From NCBI RefSeq assembly GCF_014268805.2, contig NZ_JABWRF020000002.1, positions 1,308,001-1,372,000 on the forward strand: a DNA stretch of 64,000 nucleotides, read 5' to 3'. Below the pieces are notes generated by a model. The model ran no database searches and was not told the DNA's origin. It was given only the letters and a program-made list of their open reading frames with translations. Numbering within the stretch: the first letter of the stretch is position 1; each line of letters starts with the position of its first letter. Origin of the DNA: Pseudomonas farsensis (GTDB lineage: Bacteria; Pseudomonadota; Gammaproteobacteria; Pseudomonadales; Pseudomonadaceae). Of the stretch, positions 17,153 through 27,134 are shown piece after piece. A program made the position numbers and the translations under genes.

Positions 17153-19678
17153 ATGATTTCATTACCGATCGATGCTGTACTGCCCGACCTGCGCCAGGCG
17201 CTGGCCGCCCGTGACGAAGCGGTGCTCGAAGCGCCACCCGGCGCTGGCAAGACCACCCGCGTCCCCTTGGCACTGCTGGACGCGCCCTGGCTCGCCGGGC
17301 AGACCATCGTCATGCTCGAACCGCGTCGCCTGGCTGCACGCGCTGCGGCCGAACGGCTGGCCAGTGAACTGGGTGAGAAAGTCGGCGAAACGGTGGGTTA
17401 CCGCATTCGCCTGGACAGCAAGGTCGGGCCGAAGACCCGTATCGAAGTGGTCACCGAAGGCATCCTCACCCGGCGCCTGCAGGCCGACCCCGGGCTTGAG
17501 GGCGTTGGGCTGCTGATATTCGATGAGTTTCACGAGCGCAGCCTCGACGCCGACCTGGCCTTGGCCCTGAGCCTCAACGGCCGCGCGCTGCTGCGCGACG
17601 AGCCGCTGAAAATTCTGCTGATGTCGGCCACCTTGGAGGGCGAGCGGCTCTCGAAACTGCTCGACGATGCGCCGGTGGTAAGCAGCCAGGGCCGCATGCA
17701 CCCGGTGGATATCCAGTGGGGCCGCCCCTACCAGCCCGGCGAGTTCATCGAACCGCGCGTGGTGGAGTGCATACTGCAAGCGCTGGCCGAGCAGAGCGGC
17801 AGCGTGTTGGTGTTTCTGCCGGGCCAGGCCGAGATTCGCCGCGTGCACCAAGCGCTGCAAGAAAGCCTCGGCGAGCGCCCCGAGGTGTTGCTGTGCCCGC
17901 TGCATGGCGAGCTCGACCTCAACGCCCAGCGCGCCGCCATCGAACCTGCGCCCAAGGGCCTGCGCAAGGTGGTGCTGGCGACCAACATCGCCGAGACCAG
18001 CCTGACCATCGACGGCGTGCGCGTGGTTATCGACGCAGGCCTGGCGCGGGTGCCGCGCTTCGACCCCGGCAGCGGCATGACCCGCCTCGACACCCAGCGC
18101 ATCTCACGCGCCAGTGCCACCCAGCGCGCCGGCCGTGCCGGGCGACTGGAGCCTGGGGTGTGCTACCGCCTGTGGTCTGAAGCCCAGCACGACCAACTGG
18201 CCGCCCATGGCAGCGCAGAGATGCTCCAGGCCGACCTCGCCGGGCTGGCGCTGCAACTGGCGCGCTGGGGCGTGACGCCGGATCAACTGAGCTGGCTCGA
18301 CCAGCCGCCGACGGCCGCCTACGGCCAGGCCCAGGACCTGCTGGCCAGGCTCGGCGCCTTCAAGCCCGGCAGCCGCGACAACCTCAGTGCACACGGCCAG
18401 GCCATGGCCGAACTGCCCGCACACCCCCGCATCGCCCACTTGCTGCTGCGTGGCCAGGAGCTTGGCCTGGCGGACATGGCCTGCGACCTGGCCGCCTTGC
18501 TGGGCGAACGCGACATCCAGCGCGGCGGCGGTGCCGACCTGCACACTCGGCTGGCCCTGCTCAGCGGCGAAGGCAAAGTGGCGCGGGGCGGGCAGGGCGG
18601 GGTGCAGCGTGCCCGGCAGCTGGCGCGCCAGTACCGTGGGCAGCTGGGCGGCAAACCGCGTAACCCGGTTGCTGACCCCGACCACTCGCGCTGGCTCGGC
18701 GCCCTGCTGGCGCTGGCGTACCCCGACCGCGTGGCCCGGCAACGCCGCGAGGGCGGCGCAGAGTATCGCCTGGCCAATGGCCGCGCCGCGTTGTTCAGCG
18801 AAGCCGACGCATTGATGAAGCAGCCCTGGCTGGTAATCGCCGACCTGGGCAGCCGGCAGGGCCAGCGTGAAGAGCGTATCTACCTGGCGGCTGAGTTCGA
18901 CCCGGCGCTGTTTGACGATGTACTGGCAGAGCAAGTCGAAACCCTCGACCTGCTCGACTGGGATGAGCGCGAGCAGGTGCTGCGCGCCGAGCGCCAGCGC
19001 AAGGTCGGCGAGCTGGTACTGAGCCGCGAGCCGCTGCCGGGGCTGGACGACGACGCCCGCGCCCGCGCGTTGCTGGGCCTGGTGCGGCGCAAAGGCCTGA
19101 ACCTGCTGACCTGGACCCCAGAGCTGCGCCAGTGGCAGGCGCGGGTCGCGCTGCTGCGCGAGTTGGACCTGCAAAAAAACGGCGCCAGCGAGTGGCCGGA
19201 CCTAGGCGACGAAGCGCTGCTCGCCAGCCTGGAAGACTGGTTGCAGCCGTACCTGGGCAAAGTCTCGCGGCTTAGCCACTTTGCGGCGCTCGATTTGCCA
19301 TCGCTGTTGCGCAACCTGTTGCCCTGGCCGTTGCCGCAGCGCCTGGACGAACTGGCCCCGGTGCACCTGAGCGTACCGTCGGGTTCGAACATTCGCCTGG
19401 ACTACAGCGAGCAGCCGCCGATTCTGGCCGTGCGCCTGCAAGAGCTGTTCGGCCTGGCCGACACCCCGCGCATTGCTGGCGGACGCCAGCAGGTGAAGCT
19501 GCACCTGTTGTCGCCGGCTCGCCGGCCGGTGCAGGTGACCCAGGACCTGGCCAACTTCTGGCGCACCACGTATGCCGAGGTGAAGAAGGACCTGAAAGGG
19601 CGGTATCCGAAGCATTACTGGCCGGATGACCCGCTGGTGGCGGAGGCCACAGCCCGGGCCAAGCCACGGGGGACTTAG
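17153..19678 (+). CDS. hrpB: ATP-dependent helicase HrpB
   Basis: An 841-residue DEAH/RHA-type helicase. Motif I is APPGAGKTT with Lys33, motif II DEFHERS at Asp124, motif III SATLEG, and motif VI QRAGRAGR near residue 325. HA2-like and OB regions follow, and the HrpB-specific C-terminal domain (WPLPQRLDELAPVHLSVPSGSNIRLDYSE...) occupies the last 130 residues. The cellular function of HrpB is poorly defined and RNA-related. AGGA precedes the ATG. It is monocistronic, ending in a REP-rich gap. Confidence 0.95.
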   Translation: MISLPIDAVLPDLRQALAARDEAVLEAPPGAGKTTRVPLALLDAPWLAGQTIVMLEPRRLAARAAAERLASELGEKVGETVGYRIRLDSKVGPKTRIEVVTEGILTRRLQADPGLEGVGLLIFDEFHERSLDADLALALSLNGRALLRDEPLKILLMSATLEGERLSKLLDDAPVVSSQGRMHPVDIQWGRPYQPGEFIEPRVVECILQALAEQSGSVLVFLPGQAEIRRVHQALQESLGERPEVLLCPLHGELDLNAQRAAIEPAPKGLRKVVLATNIAETSLTIDGVRVVIDAGLARVPRFDPGSGMTRLDTQRISRASATQRAGRAGRLEPGVCYRLWSEAQHDQLAAHGSAEMLQADLAGLALQLARWGVTPDQLSWLDQPPTAAYGQAQDLLARLGAFKPGSRDNLSAHGQAMAELPAHPRIAHLLLRGQELGLADMACDLAALLGERDIQRGGGADLHTRLALLSGEGKVARGGQGGVQRARQLARQYRGQLGGKPRNPVADPDHSRWLGALLALAYPDRVARQRREGGAEYRLANGRAALFSEADALMKQPWLVIADLGSRQGQREERIYLAAEFDPALFDDVLAEQVETLDLLDWDEREQVLRAERQRKVGELVLSREPLPGLDDDARARALLGLVRRKGLNLLTWTPELRQWQARVALLRELDLQKNGASEWPDLGDEALLASLEDWLQPYLGKVSRLSHFAALDLPSLLRNLLPWPLPQRLDELAPVHLSVPSGSNIRLDYSEQPPILAVRLQELFGLADTPRIAGGRQQVKLHLLSPARRPVQVTQDLANFWRTTYAEVKKDLKGRYPKHYWPDDPLVAEATARAKPRGT

Positions 19679-19796
19679 GCTTCAGGAGGGGGCTGAGGCA
19701 CACTTCTGTGCAGGCTTGTTCCGGCCTCATCGCAGGCTATCGCCAGCTCCCACAGAGCTCGCCCATCTTCATATCGACGCCGTCTACGCGGTCAGT

Positions 19797-19910
19797 GCAG
19801 GAGCGGCCTTGTGTCGCGAAAGGGCTGCGAAGCAGCCCCAGGATCTGAGCAACCACCAGAATCGCTGGGGCTGCTTCGCAGCCCTTTCGCGACACAAGGC
19901 CGCTCCTACA
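19797..19910. repeat. REP palindrome pair within 385-bp gap
   Basis: The gap 19679-20063 is filled with repeats. A first-family REP pair (AGGAGCGGCCTTGTGTCGCG and its complement) lies at 19797-19910. It is flanked by second-family units reading GGCCTCATCGCAGGCTATCG at about 19727 and its complement at 19993-20034. No gene is seen. Confidence 0.88.
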
Positions 19911-20063
19911 CAATCAAAAGCGACTTGCCCGAAACCATAGAATCTCCCACAGAGACTGCGCACAGTCGCAAAACTGAGGCTTTGCCCAGATCCTGTGGGA
20001 GCTGGCGACAGCCTGCGATGAGGCCAGTACAGGCTTGTATAAAACCATGAGCCTGCGACAACG

Positions 20064-21131
20064 TCACAACCGCAAAACCCCAAGCACCGGCAAATGATCG
20101 GAAATCTGCAAGGTATCCTCCTGCAACACCTGCGCCTGCTGGCGCAGCAAGCGCGGGCTGTGCAGCAGGTAATCCAGCGTCCGGTCCGGCGCGCTGACGG
20201 CCGGGTCGTTGGGGAAATGGGTCAGCCATGCGCTGCGCTCGGCGCCGCCGGCTTCGGCGTTGCTGGGGATCATCGGGTATTTGTCCCACAGCAGATGCAA
20301 GTCGCTGTCAGCCGGGTAATTGCCACGCATGGCTGGCGGCAGGCGCCGGTACTGGCCTAGCGGCAACAGGTTGAAATCGCCGCCGATCAGCCAGGGCGTG
20401 CCTTGGGTTTCCAGGCGGTCGAGCACCTTGGCTACATGCCGTACCTGGCGCAGTTGCAAGTCGCTGCCCGGCTGGAAAGCCGAAAGCTGGGTGTTGAGCA
20501 CGGCCAGGCGGGTGCCGTCGCTGATCGGCAGATAGCTCACCAGCAGCGCTGGCTGGCGCTCGCGCAGGCGGGCCAGGGCGCCGTCGGCGGCGTTGGGCAG
20601 TTGCAGGCGTTCGGCCTTGGCAATCGGGTAGCGGCTCAAGGTGGCGAGCGTGCGGCCTACGCTGCCGAAGATGTGCCGGTCTGGCACAAAGCCTGATTGC
20701 CAGTCATACGCCTGCACGCTGCAGGGGTACAGGTCGGCCAGGCGTTCGCGCAGCAGGGCCAGCTGGTCCTGGTAACCGGTGGCCTTGGCATCGCGGTCCA
20801 GTTCCTGCAGCAGGACGATATCGGGCTGTTCGGCGCGGATCACCCGGGCGACTTCGTCGAGGTTGAAGGCCAGGTCTTCGGCGCTTGGGCGGGTGTCGCT
20901 GCCACGGCCCTGGTCGTACCAGAACACATAGCGCTTGCCGGCCAGGTACTGCACGTTCCAGCTCATCACCTTCAGCGACTGGCCCGGCGTCAGCGGCGCG
21001 GGGCCGCCTTGGCAGGCGACGGGCAGGGTTTCACGCGGGGCGGGCTGCCAGCCAAGGTGGTCGGCCAGCAACCACAGGGCGGTGAGCAGCAGGAGCATAA
21101 ACAGCAAGGCATTGCGCAGTAAGCGGATCAT
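20064..21131 (-). CDS. Endonuclease/exonuclease/phosphatase family protein, membrane-anchored
   Basis: A 355-residue protein with a single N-terminal membrane segment (LLFMLLLLTALWLLADHLGW) and an EEP-fold domain. The metal site begins at MSWNVQYL, continues with QPDIVLLQELDRDAKATGYQ and IGGDFNLLP, and ends at TLDYLLHSPRL and LQISDHLPVLGVLRL. The fold covers nucleases, sphingomyelinases and phosphoinositide phosphatases; substrate is unknown. The anchor suggests that the domain works in the periplasm. Confidence 0.87.
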   Translation of the reverse strand: MIRLLRNALLFMLLLLTALWLLADHLGWQPAPRETLPVACQGGPAPLTPGQSLKVMSWNVQYLAGKRYVFWYDQGRGSDTRPSAEDLAFNLDEVARVIRAEQPDIVLLQELDRDAKATGYQDQLALLRERLADLYPCSVQAYDWQSGFVPDRHIFGSVGRTLATLSRYPIAKAERLQLPNAADGALARLRERQPALLVSYLPISDGTRLAVLNTQLSAFQPGSDLQLRQVRHVAKVLDRLETQGTPWLIGGDFNLLPLGQYRRLPPAMRGNYPADSDLHLLWDKYPMIPSNAEAGGAERSAWLTHFPNDPAVSAPDRTLDYLLHSPRLLRQQAQVLQEDTLQISDHLPVLGVLRL

Positions 21132-21191
21132 TGGCTCGGCTTGTCGGGGCAGGTGCCGCCAGCATAACCGAGCCGTTCGTCGGGCTGCCAG

Positions 21192-21848
21192 TCAGGCGCT
21201 GGTTTCGCTTTCAAGCAGCATGAACAGCCGGTACAGCACCACGGTGCTGAACAACTGCAGGAAGCCGCTGAGGCTGTCCAAGGCCAGTTGCACACCCGGT
21301 TGCGGGTCGGGGAACACTGTCAGCAGCAGGCCGTCGATCAGCCACAGCGGCGCCAGCACGGCGAGCATGCACACCATGATGCGCATGAAGTGCCCGGTGG
21401 TCATGCGCGAGCTGGTGCGCATGGCCTCCAGCACCGGCAGCCCGCGCAGCACCAGCAGGTACTCGGCAAACACCAGGTTGACCATCACCCACACGCCCGG
21501 AAGCAGGAACAGCGCCAGCCCCGCCATGATCAGCAGCGAGCTGACCAGAATCAGCACGGTCAGCGTCGGCCACAATTGCACGGCGCGGGCGAACAGGTCG
21601 CGCTTGGCGATGTGCTGGCCGTTGCTGCGGGTGTCGAGGTAAAGAATCAGTGCGGCGCTGTACAGCGGGTAGAACACCAGGCTCACCAGCATGCCGTAGC
21701 CCGGCGAGGCCTGTTCGCCCATCTGGCGGTACAGCACCTGTGTGCACAGCGCTTCGAGCACTACCAGCGGCAGGCACAGTTGCAGGATGCTCGCCAGGTG
21801 GCGCTGGAAGAAGTGCAGGGAGTCGCGCAGAACGCTAAGCGGATTCAT
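21192..21848 (-). CDS. YciC-family integral membrane protein
   Basis: A 218-residue multi-pass membrane protein resembling the YciC/UPF0259 family, now connected with outer-membrane lipid homeostasis in E. coli. About six hydrophobic helices are visible; the FFQRHLASILQLCLPLVVLEAL start is typical. MNPLSVLRD at 21848 is taken as the start; an in-frame ATG lies 9 bp upstream. It is 60 bp upstream of the EEP gene on the same strand. Confidence 0.78.
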   Translation of the reverse strand: MNPLSVLRDSLHFFQRHLASILQLCLPLVVLEALCTQVLYRQMGEQASPGYGMLVSLVFYPLYSAALILYLDTRSNGQHIAKRDLFARAVQLWPTLTVLILVSSLLIMAGLALFLLPGVWVMVNLVFAEYLLVLRGLPVLEAMRTSSRMTTGHFMRIMVCMLAVLAPLWLIDGLLLTVFPDPQPGVQLALDSLSGFLQLFSTVVLYRLFMLLESETSA

Positions 21849-22003
21849 CGGTAACATCGCAGTCAGGAAAAACCGGGCATAACTTTAGCCCAGACCGCCG
21901 CGATGCTGAAAAAACTTTCATCGCCCTTTCAATTGATTCGCCCCGCCCCGCGCCCCATCTTTGACGCTGTCCGATGTCCTGTTCAGCGTACGAGGTTGTC
22001 CCG

Positions 22004-22627
22004 ATGAACACTGATGAACAAACCCTGATCGACGGCCTGTTCAGCCGCCTCAAACAAGCCGAAGACCCCGCCCAGCCACGCGATGCCCAGGCCCAGGCGC
22101 GTATCGAAGAGCACCTGCGCCAGCAGCCGGCAGCGCCGTACTACATGGCCCAGGCGATTCTGGTGCAGGAAGCGGCGCTCAAGCGCCTGGACGAACAGAA
22201 CAAGCAACTCGAAGCCGAGCTCAAGCAGGCCCGCGCCACCGCCCCGGCCGGCAACAGTGGCGGTGGGTTTCTGTCCGGGCTGTTCGGCGGTGGTACACGC
22301 ACCCCTGAGCCGCAGCGCCCACCTGCCCCTGGCGGTGGCTGGCGCGACCCGGCACCGCAGCCCTACGCGCCACCGCAACCTGCGCCCAGCGCCGGCAGCA
22401 GCTTCATGGGCGGCGCCATGAAGACCGCCGCCGGGGTGGCTGGGGGTGTGTTGCTGGCGCAGGGCATCAGCAGCTTGTTCGGCCACCATTCGCAGCCCGA
22501 GGAAGTGGTGGAGGTGTTCCACGATGCACCAGGCCAGCAGGGCGGCTGGAATGACCAAGGGGCCATGAGCGACACCGACTACAGCAGTGACGACGGCGGG
22601 TTTTTCTCCGACGACGACTACGTCTGA
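22004..22627 (+). CDS. DUF2076 domain-containing protein
   Basis: A 207-residue protein with an N-terminal helical region (MNTDEQTLIDGLFSRLKQAE ... YYMAQAILVQEAALKRL), a coiled-coil-like segment near 60-80, and a Pro-rich linker. A hydrophobic Gly-rich patch follows (FMGGAMKTAAGVAGGVLLAQGISSLFG), and the tail is acidic (SDDGGFFSDDDYV). This matches DUF2076, a periplasmic-ligand-like family of unknown function. The start at 22004 is supported by CGAGG upstream; the in-frame ATG at 21974 has no such site. Confidence 0.85.
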   Translation: MNTDEQTLIDGLFSRLKQAEDPAQPRDAQAQARIEEHLRQQPAAPYYMAQAILVQEAALKRLDEQNKQLEAELKQARATAPAGNSGGGFLSGLFGGGTRTPEPQRPPAPGGGWRDPAPQPYAPPQPAPSAGSSFMGGAMKTAAGVAGGVLLAQGISSLFGHHSQPEEVVEVFHDAPGQQGGWNDQGAMSDTDYSSDDGGFFSDDDYV

Positions 22628-22704
22628 GGCCTCTGGCATACTGCCGGGCTTACCCAACGCGCCGGGGCGCAAGCCCGCCCCCGGTTGCGTCAGCAGACCC
22701 ACAG

Positions 22705-23193
22705 GTGGCCAACTTGAAAAAAATCGCGCTGTTTGCCGACGTGCAGAACCTCTATTACACGGTTCGCCAGGGCCACGGCTGCCATTTCAACTACGCCGCA
22801 CTGTGGGCCGACGTCAGCCGTGAAGGGCAAATCGTCGAAGCGCTGGCCTACGCCATCGACCGTGGCGACAGCAAGCAACAGCAGTTTCAGCAGATTTTGC
22901 GCAACCTGGGTTTCGAGGTGCGCCTCAAGCCCTATATACAGCGCGCCGACGGTTCGGCCAAGGGCGACTGGGACGTGGGCATCACCTTGGATGTGATCGA
23001 GGCTGCCGCGCGGGTAGACATTGTGGTGCTGGCCTCCGGTGACGGTGATTTCGACCTGCTGCTGGAGCGGGCGATGCAGCGCTATGGCGTCGAAACCGTG
23101 GTGTATGGCGTGCCGGGGCTCACCGCGCTGTCGGTGATTCGCGCCGCCAGCCGCTATGTGCCGATCGAGGGCAAGTTGCTGCTGCGTCACTGA
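22705..23193 (+). CDS. NYN domain protein (LabA/DUF88 family)
   Basis: A 162-residue PIN-like NYN-domain protein, predicted to bind or cleave RNA. Acidic residues of the active site are visible in LFADVQNLYYT, DWDVGITLDVIEAA and VLASGDGDFDLLLERA. The best start is the GTG at 22705 (MANLKKIAL after initiation); a TTG three codons later is possible. It precedes the RhlE gene by 54 bp on the same strand, a pairing that would suit an RNA-metabolism role. Confidence 0.86.
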   Translation: MANLKKIALFADVQNLYYTVRQGHGCHFNYAALWADVSREGQIVEALAYAIDRGDSKQQQFQQILRNLGFEVRLKPYIQRADGSAKGDWDVGITLDVIEAAARVDIVVLASGDGDFDLLLERAMQRYGVETVVYGVPGLTALSVIRAASRYVPIEGKLLLRH

Positions 23194-23247
23194 GTGGCAA
23201 CTCGGTGTAAACTTGCCGGCTTCGCTGAACCCCCCGACGGTATTGCC

Positions 23248-24579
23248 ATGAATTTCGCCCAACTCGGCCTGATCGAACCGCTGCTGCGTACCTTGCAGAA
23301 GCTCGACTACACCACCCCAACCCCGGTCCAGGCCAAGGCCATCCCCGCCGTGCTCGCCGGCCGCGACCTGATGGCTGCGGCCCAGACCGGCACCGGCAAG
23401 ACCGCAGGCTTTGCCCTGCCGGTGTTGCAGCGCCTGGCCCTGGAGGGCGAGAAAGTAGCGCCCAACTCGGTGCGCGCGCTGGTGCTGGTGCCTACCCGTG
23501 AGCTGGCCGAGCAGGTGCACGCCAACGTGCGCGAGTATGCCGAAGAGCTGCCGGTATCCACTTATGCGGTGTATGGCGGGGTCAGCATCAACCCTCAGAT
23601 GATGCGCCTGCGCCGGGGTGTCGACATTCTGGTGGCAACGCCAGGCCGGCTGCTCGACCTGTTCCGCCAGAAAGCCGTCAAGTTTGGCCAGGTGCAGATG
23701 CTGGTGCTGGATGAAGCCGACCGCATGCTCGACCTGGGCTTTGCCGAAGAGCTGCAGGCGGTGTACGCAGCGCTGCCGCGCAAGCGCCAGACGCTGCTGT
23801 TTTCGGCGACCTTCTCCGAGCAGATCCGCATGTTGGCGGGGCTGGCGCTGAACGACCCGTTGAGCATCGAAGTCAGCCCGCGCAACACCACGGCCAGCAC
23901 CGTCAAGCAGTGGCTGGTAACGGTGGATAAAAAGCGCAAGGCCGACCTGTTCTGCCATTTGCTGCGCAAGCAGCGCTGGACCCAGGTGCTGGTGTTCGCC
24001 AAGACCCGCAACGGGGTCGACCAACTGGTCGAGCGCCTGCTGGCCGAGGGCATCAACGCCGACGGTATTCACGGCGACCGCCCACAAGCTACGCGCCAGC
24101 GTGCGCTGGATACCTTCAAGCTGCGCGAAATCCAGGTGCTGGTGGCCACCGATGTGGCGGCCCGTGGCCTGGATATCGACGACTTGCCGCTGGTGGTCAA
24201 CCTCGACCTGCCGATCGTTGCCGAAGACTACGTGCACCGCATTGGCCGTACCGGCCGTGCGGGCAACAAGGGCGAGGCGATTTCGTTGGTGTGTGCCGAT
24301 GAGGTGCAGTTGCTGGCCTCGATCGAAACGTTGATCCGCCAGCAGTTGCCGCGCCATGAAGAGCCGGACTTCATCCCCGAGCACCGCGTGCCGCAGATCG
24401 ATGCCAGCGGGCAGGTGGTGAAGAAGGCCAAGAAGCCGAAGAAGCCCAAAGAAAACAGCGCCAAGCGCGGTTTGGGGCGCTGGATGGACAACGCCGATTC
24501 AGCCCCGGCGGCGCCTGCGGTCAAGGCCGTGCGCAAGGTGCCGAGCTTTGGCGGCAAGCCGGCCAAGCGTAAGCCGTGA
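23248..24579 (+). CDS. rhlE: DEAD-box RNA helicase RhlE
   Basis: A 443-residue helicase with the Q-motif (LDYTTPTPVQAKAIP), motif I AQTGTGKT, Ia PTRELAEQ, II DEADRMLD, III SAT, and VI HRIGRTGRAG. A basic C-terminal tail (KKAKKPKKPKENSAKRG) is typical of the RhlE group involved in ribosome assembly and RNA decay. The start is at MNFAQLGL (23248); upstream in-frame codons belong to the leader. Confidence 0.93.
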   Translation: MNFAQLGLIEPLLRTLQKLDYTTPTPVQAKAIPAVLAGRDLMAAAQTGTGKTAGFALPVLQRLALEGEKVAPNSVRALVLVPTRELAEQVHANVREYAEELPVSTYAVYGGVSINPQMMRLRRGVDILVATPGRLLDLFRQKAVKFGQVQMLVLDEADRMLDLGFAEELQAVYAALPRKRQTLLFSATFSEQIRMLAGLALNDPLSIEVSPRNTTASTVKQWLVTVDKKRKADLFCHLLRKQRWTQVLVFAKTRNGVDQLVERLLAEGINADGIHGDRPQATRQRALDTFKLREIQVLVATDVAARGLDIDDLPLVVNLDLPIVAEDYVHRIGRTGRAGNKGEAISLVCADEVQLLASIETLIRQQLPRHEEPDFIPEHRVPQIDASGQVVKKAKKPKKPKENSAKRGLGRWMDNADSAPAAPAVKAVRKVPSFGGKPAKRKP

Positions 24580-24618
24580 GTGGGCGTCTGCGGGCTTTAG
24601 GAATGTCGCTTTTGATCG

Positions 24619-24731
24619 TGTAGGAGCGGCCTTGTGTCGCGATGGGGCGCGCAGCGGCCCCAGCGATTTTGCGTATAGCCGCGATTTCAGGGCCGCTGCG
24701 CGCCCCATCGCGGCACAAGGCCGCTCCTACA
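24619..24731. repeat. REP palindrome pair
   Basis: First-family REP units in inverted orientation between the convergent rhlE and flavoprotein genes (TGTAGGAGCGGCCTTGTG and complement). Confidence 0.88.
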
Positions 24732-24764
24732 GGGGGCCGCGTCAGCTGCGGTAGTGATGTCGGG

Positions 24765-26000
24765 TCAGCCCAGCACCCACTCGGCAGCGGCTTCACCAGC
24801 CTTGCGCCCGCTGGCAAAACACGCGGTGAGCAAATACCCCCCGGTCGGCGCCTCCCAGTCGAGCATCTCGCCGGCACAGAACACCCCCGGCAGCGTACGC
24901 ACCATCAACCCGTCATCCAACCCTTCAAAGCGCACCCCGCCCGCACTGCTGATCGCCTCATCCAGCGGCCGCGTGCGCACCAGCTCGATCGGCAGCGCCT
25001 TGATGGCCGCCGCCAGGCGCGCTGGGTCGGCGAAGGTCGCCGCATCGGTCAGCTCACGCAGCAGCGCAGCTTTTACCCCGTCGATACCCAGTTGCCCATG
25101 CAGATGCTTGGCCATCGACCGCGACCCTCGCGGTTTGGCCAACGCCTGGGCTATCTTGTCCACAGGCCGGTCAGGCAACAGGTCGAGCAGCAAGGTGCCA
25201 TGCCCGTCCCGGTTGATCGCCTCGCGCACCGCCGCAGACCAGGCATACACCAGGCTGCCCTCGACACCTTGCGCGGTCAGAATGAACTCACCCTTGCGCG
25301 GCGCGGCGCCGGGCACGCTCAAGGCGATGTTCTTCAGCGGAGCGCCGGCAAACCTGGCGGTCAGCACCTCGCTCCAGCCGGCCACCTCGAAACCACAGTT
25401 GCTCGGCTGCAACGCCGAGATATCCACACCCCGCTCAGCCAGCATCGGCACCCAGGCGCCATCGGACCCCAACCGCGCCCAACTGCCGCCGCCCAAGGCC
25501 AGTATCACGGCATCGGCGTGCACGCTCAGTTCGCCTTGTGGATAACTGATGCGCAGCGCCCCCTCTGCACCCCAGCCGAGCCAACGGTGGCGCGTGTGGA
25601 TAACTACGCCGCTGTCGCGCAGGCGCTTGAGCCAGGCGCGCAGCAGTGGCGCGGCTTTCATGTCGCGGGGGAATACCCGGCCCGAGGTGCCGACGAAGGT
25701 TTCAACGCCCAGGCCGTGAATCCACTGGCGTAGCGTGTCGGCATCGAAGCCGCGCAGCAGCGCGTCGACCTCGCCCTGGCGCTGGCCATAACGGCTGACG
25801 AACGCCGGGTAGGGCTCGGAGTGGGTAATGTTCATGCCGCCGACCCCGGCCAGCAGGAACTTGCGGCCCACCGACGGCATGGCGTCGAACACTTGCACCG
25901 CTACACCCCGCAGGGCCAGGGCCTCGGCGGCCATCAGGCCAGCGGGGCCGGCGCCGATAACAGCGACGACAGGGCGTGGGGCAGGGCGGGTATCGGTCAT
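24765..26000 (-). CDS. NAD(P)/FAD-dependent oxidoreductase (TIGR03862/BaiN-like flavoprotein)
   Basis: A 411-residue flavoprotein with an N-terminal FAD-binding Rossmann motif VIGAGPAGLMAAEALALRG. A FLLAGVGGMNITHSEP segment typical of the HI0933/BaiN-like family is present, and the C-terminal FAD segment reads VFCAGEMLDWEAPTGGYLLTACFASGR. The start MTDTRPAPRP at 26000 was chosen because upstream in-frame sequence is low quality. Substrate is unknown; family members reduce quinone-like or bile-acid-like substrates. Confidence 0.88.
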   Translation of the reverse strand: MTDTRPAPRPVVAVIGAGPAGLMAAEALALRGVAVQVFDAMPSVGRKFLLAGVGGMNITHSEPYPAFVSRYGQRQGEVDALLRGFDADTLRQWIHGLGVETFVGTSGRVFPRDMKAAPLLRAWLKRLRDSGVVIHTRHRWLGWGAEGALRISYPQGELSVHADAVILALGGGSWARLGSDGAWVPMLAERGVDISALQPSNCGFEVAGWSEVLTARFAGAPLKNIALSVPGAAPRKGEFILTAQGVEGSLVYAWSAAVREAINRDGHGTLLLDLLPDRPVDKIAQALAKPRGSRSMAKHLHGQLGIDGVKAALLRELTDAATFADPARLAAAIKALPIELVRTRPLDEAISSAGGVRFEGLDDGLMVRTLPGVFCAGEMLDWEAPTGGYLLTACFASGRKAGEAAAEWVLG

Positions 26001-26149
26001 GGCGGGCAGCAGGCTGTGGACAAGGCCGCGCATTCTACCCCAGCGGGCTGTGCACAACCACTGGTCAAAAAATGATCAGCTTTGCGCAGGCCACGCCGTT
26101 AAAGGCCTGGCGAGGCTTTCGCGCAGGTTATCCACAGGCGGTTCCACAG

Positions 26150-27064
26150 TCATTGTGAACAACCCATGACCCGCGCCGCACTGTGGTGAAGGATGCCATG
26201 GCGCCGCGCCAGCGCTTCGCGGTCCTTGCTGTAGCCGCCGCCGATCACACCCATTACCGGGATATCGCGGCCAAGGCATTGGCGCAGCACCTGCTCATCG
26301 CGGGCGGCAAGGCCCTGGTCGGTCAGTTGCAGGTAGCCCAGGGCATCGTCCTTGTGCACATCGACGCCGGCGTCGTACAGCACAAGGTCGGGCTGGTACA
26401 GCGGCAGCAGGTAATTAAGGGTGTCCTCGACCACTTTCAGGTAGGCGCTGTCGTCCATGCCGCGTGGCAAGGGGATATCCCAGTCACTTTGGGCCTTGCG
26501 CGCCGGGAAGTTCTGCTCGCAGTGCAGCGACACGGTGATCGCCTCGGGGGTGTCGTGGAGGATGCGCGCCGTGCCGTCGCCCTGGTGCACGTCGCAATCG
26601 AAGATCAGCACCCGCTGTACCCGCCCCGCTTCGAGCAGGTAGCGGCTGATCACCGCCAGGTCATTGAAGATGCAGAACCCGGCCGGGTGGTCGTAGTGGG
26701 CGTGGTGGGTACCGCCGGCCAAGTGGCAGGCAACGCCGTGCTGCAAGGCCAGCTCTGCGGTCAGTAGCGAGCCACCAACCGCGCGCACCGTGCGCCGGGC
26801 CAGCGCTTCGCTCCACGGCAGGCCGAGGCGGCGCTGGTCTTCGCGGGACAGCTCGCCGTTCATGTAGCGCTCGATATAGCCGCGGTCGTGGGCCAGGGCG
26901 AGGATATCGTTGGGGCAGATTTGCGGGCGCAGCAACGCCGCGTCCGTGGTCAGCCCGCTGTCGACCAAGTGGTCGCGCAGCAAGCGGAACTTGTCCATCG
27001 GGAAACGGTGGTCGGCGGGGAACTCGGGGCTGTAGTCGTCGTGGTAGATCAGCGGCAGGGGCAT
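26150..27064 (-). CDS. Histone deacetylase/AcuC-fold deacetylase
   Basis: A 304-residue arginase-fold deacetylase. Zinc and catalytic residues are present: LAGGTHHAHYDHPAGFCIFND (His-His pair), DCDVHQGDGTA, LYDAGVDVHKDD and GVIGGGYS. Bacterial members deacetylate acetylpolyamines or small amides rather than histones. It stands between the flavoprotein and phosphatase genes on the same strand. Start MPLPLIYHDDY is standard for the family. Confidence 0.92.
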   Translation of the reverse strand: MPLPLIYHDDYSPEFPADHRFPMDKFRLLRDHLVDSGLTTDAALLRPQICPNDILALAHDRGYIERYMNGELSREDQRRLGLPWSEALARRTVRAVGGSLLTAELALQHGVACHLAGGTHHAHYDHPAGFCIFNDLAVISRYLLEAGRVQRVLIFDCDVHQGDGTARILHDTPEAITVSLHCEQNFPARKAQSDWDIPLPRGMDDSAYLKVVEDTLNYLLPLYQPDLVLYDAGVDVHKDDALGYLQLTDQGLAARDEQVLRQCLGRDIPVMGVIGGGYSKDREALARRHGILHHSAARVMGCSQ

Positions 27065-27134
27065 GGCGGTATCAAAGTCAGGGCCTGCGCTGATCTTGCC
27101 AGTTTTCCTCAGCCGCTGCCGAGGGCAGATGGCC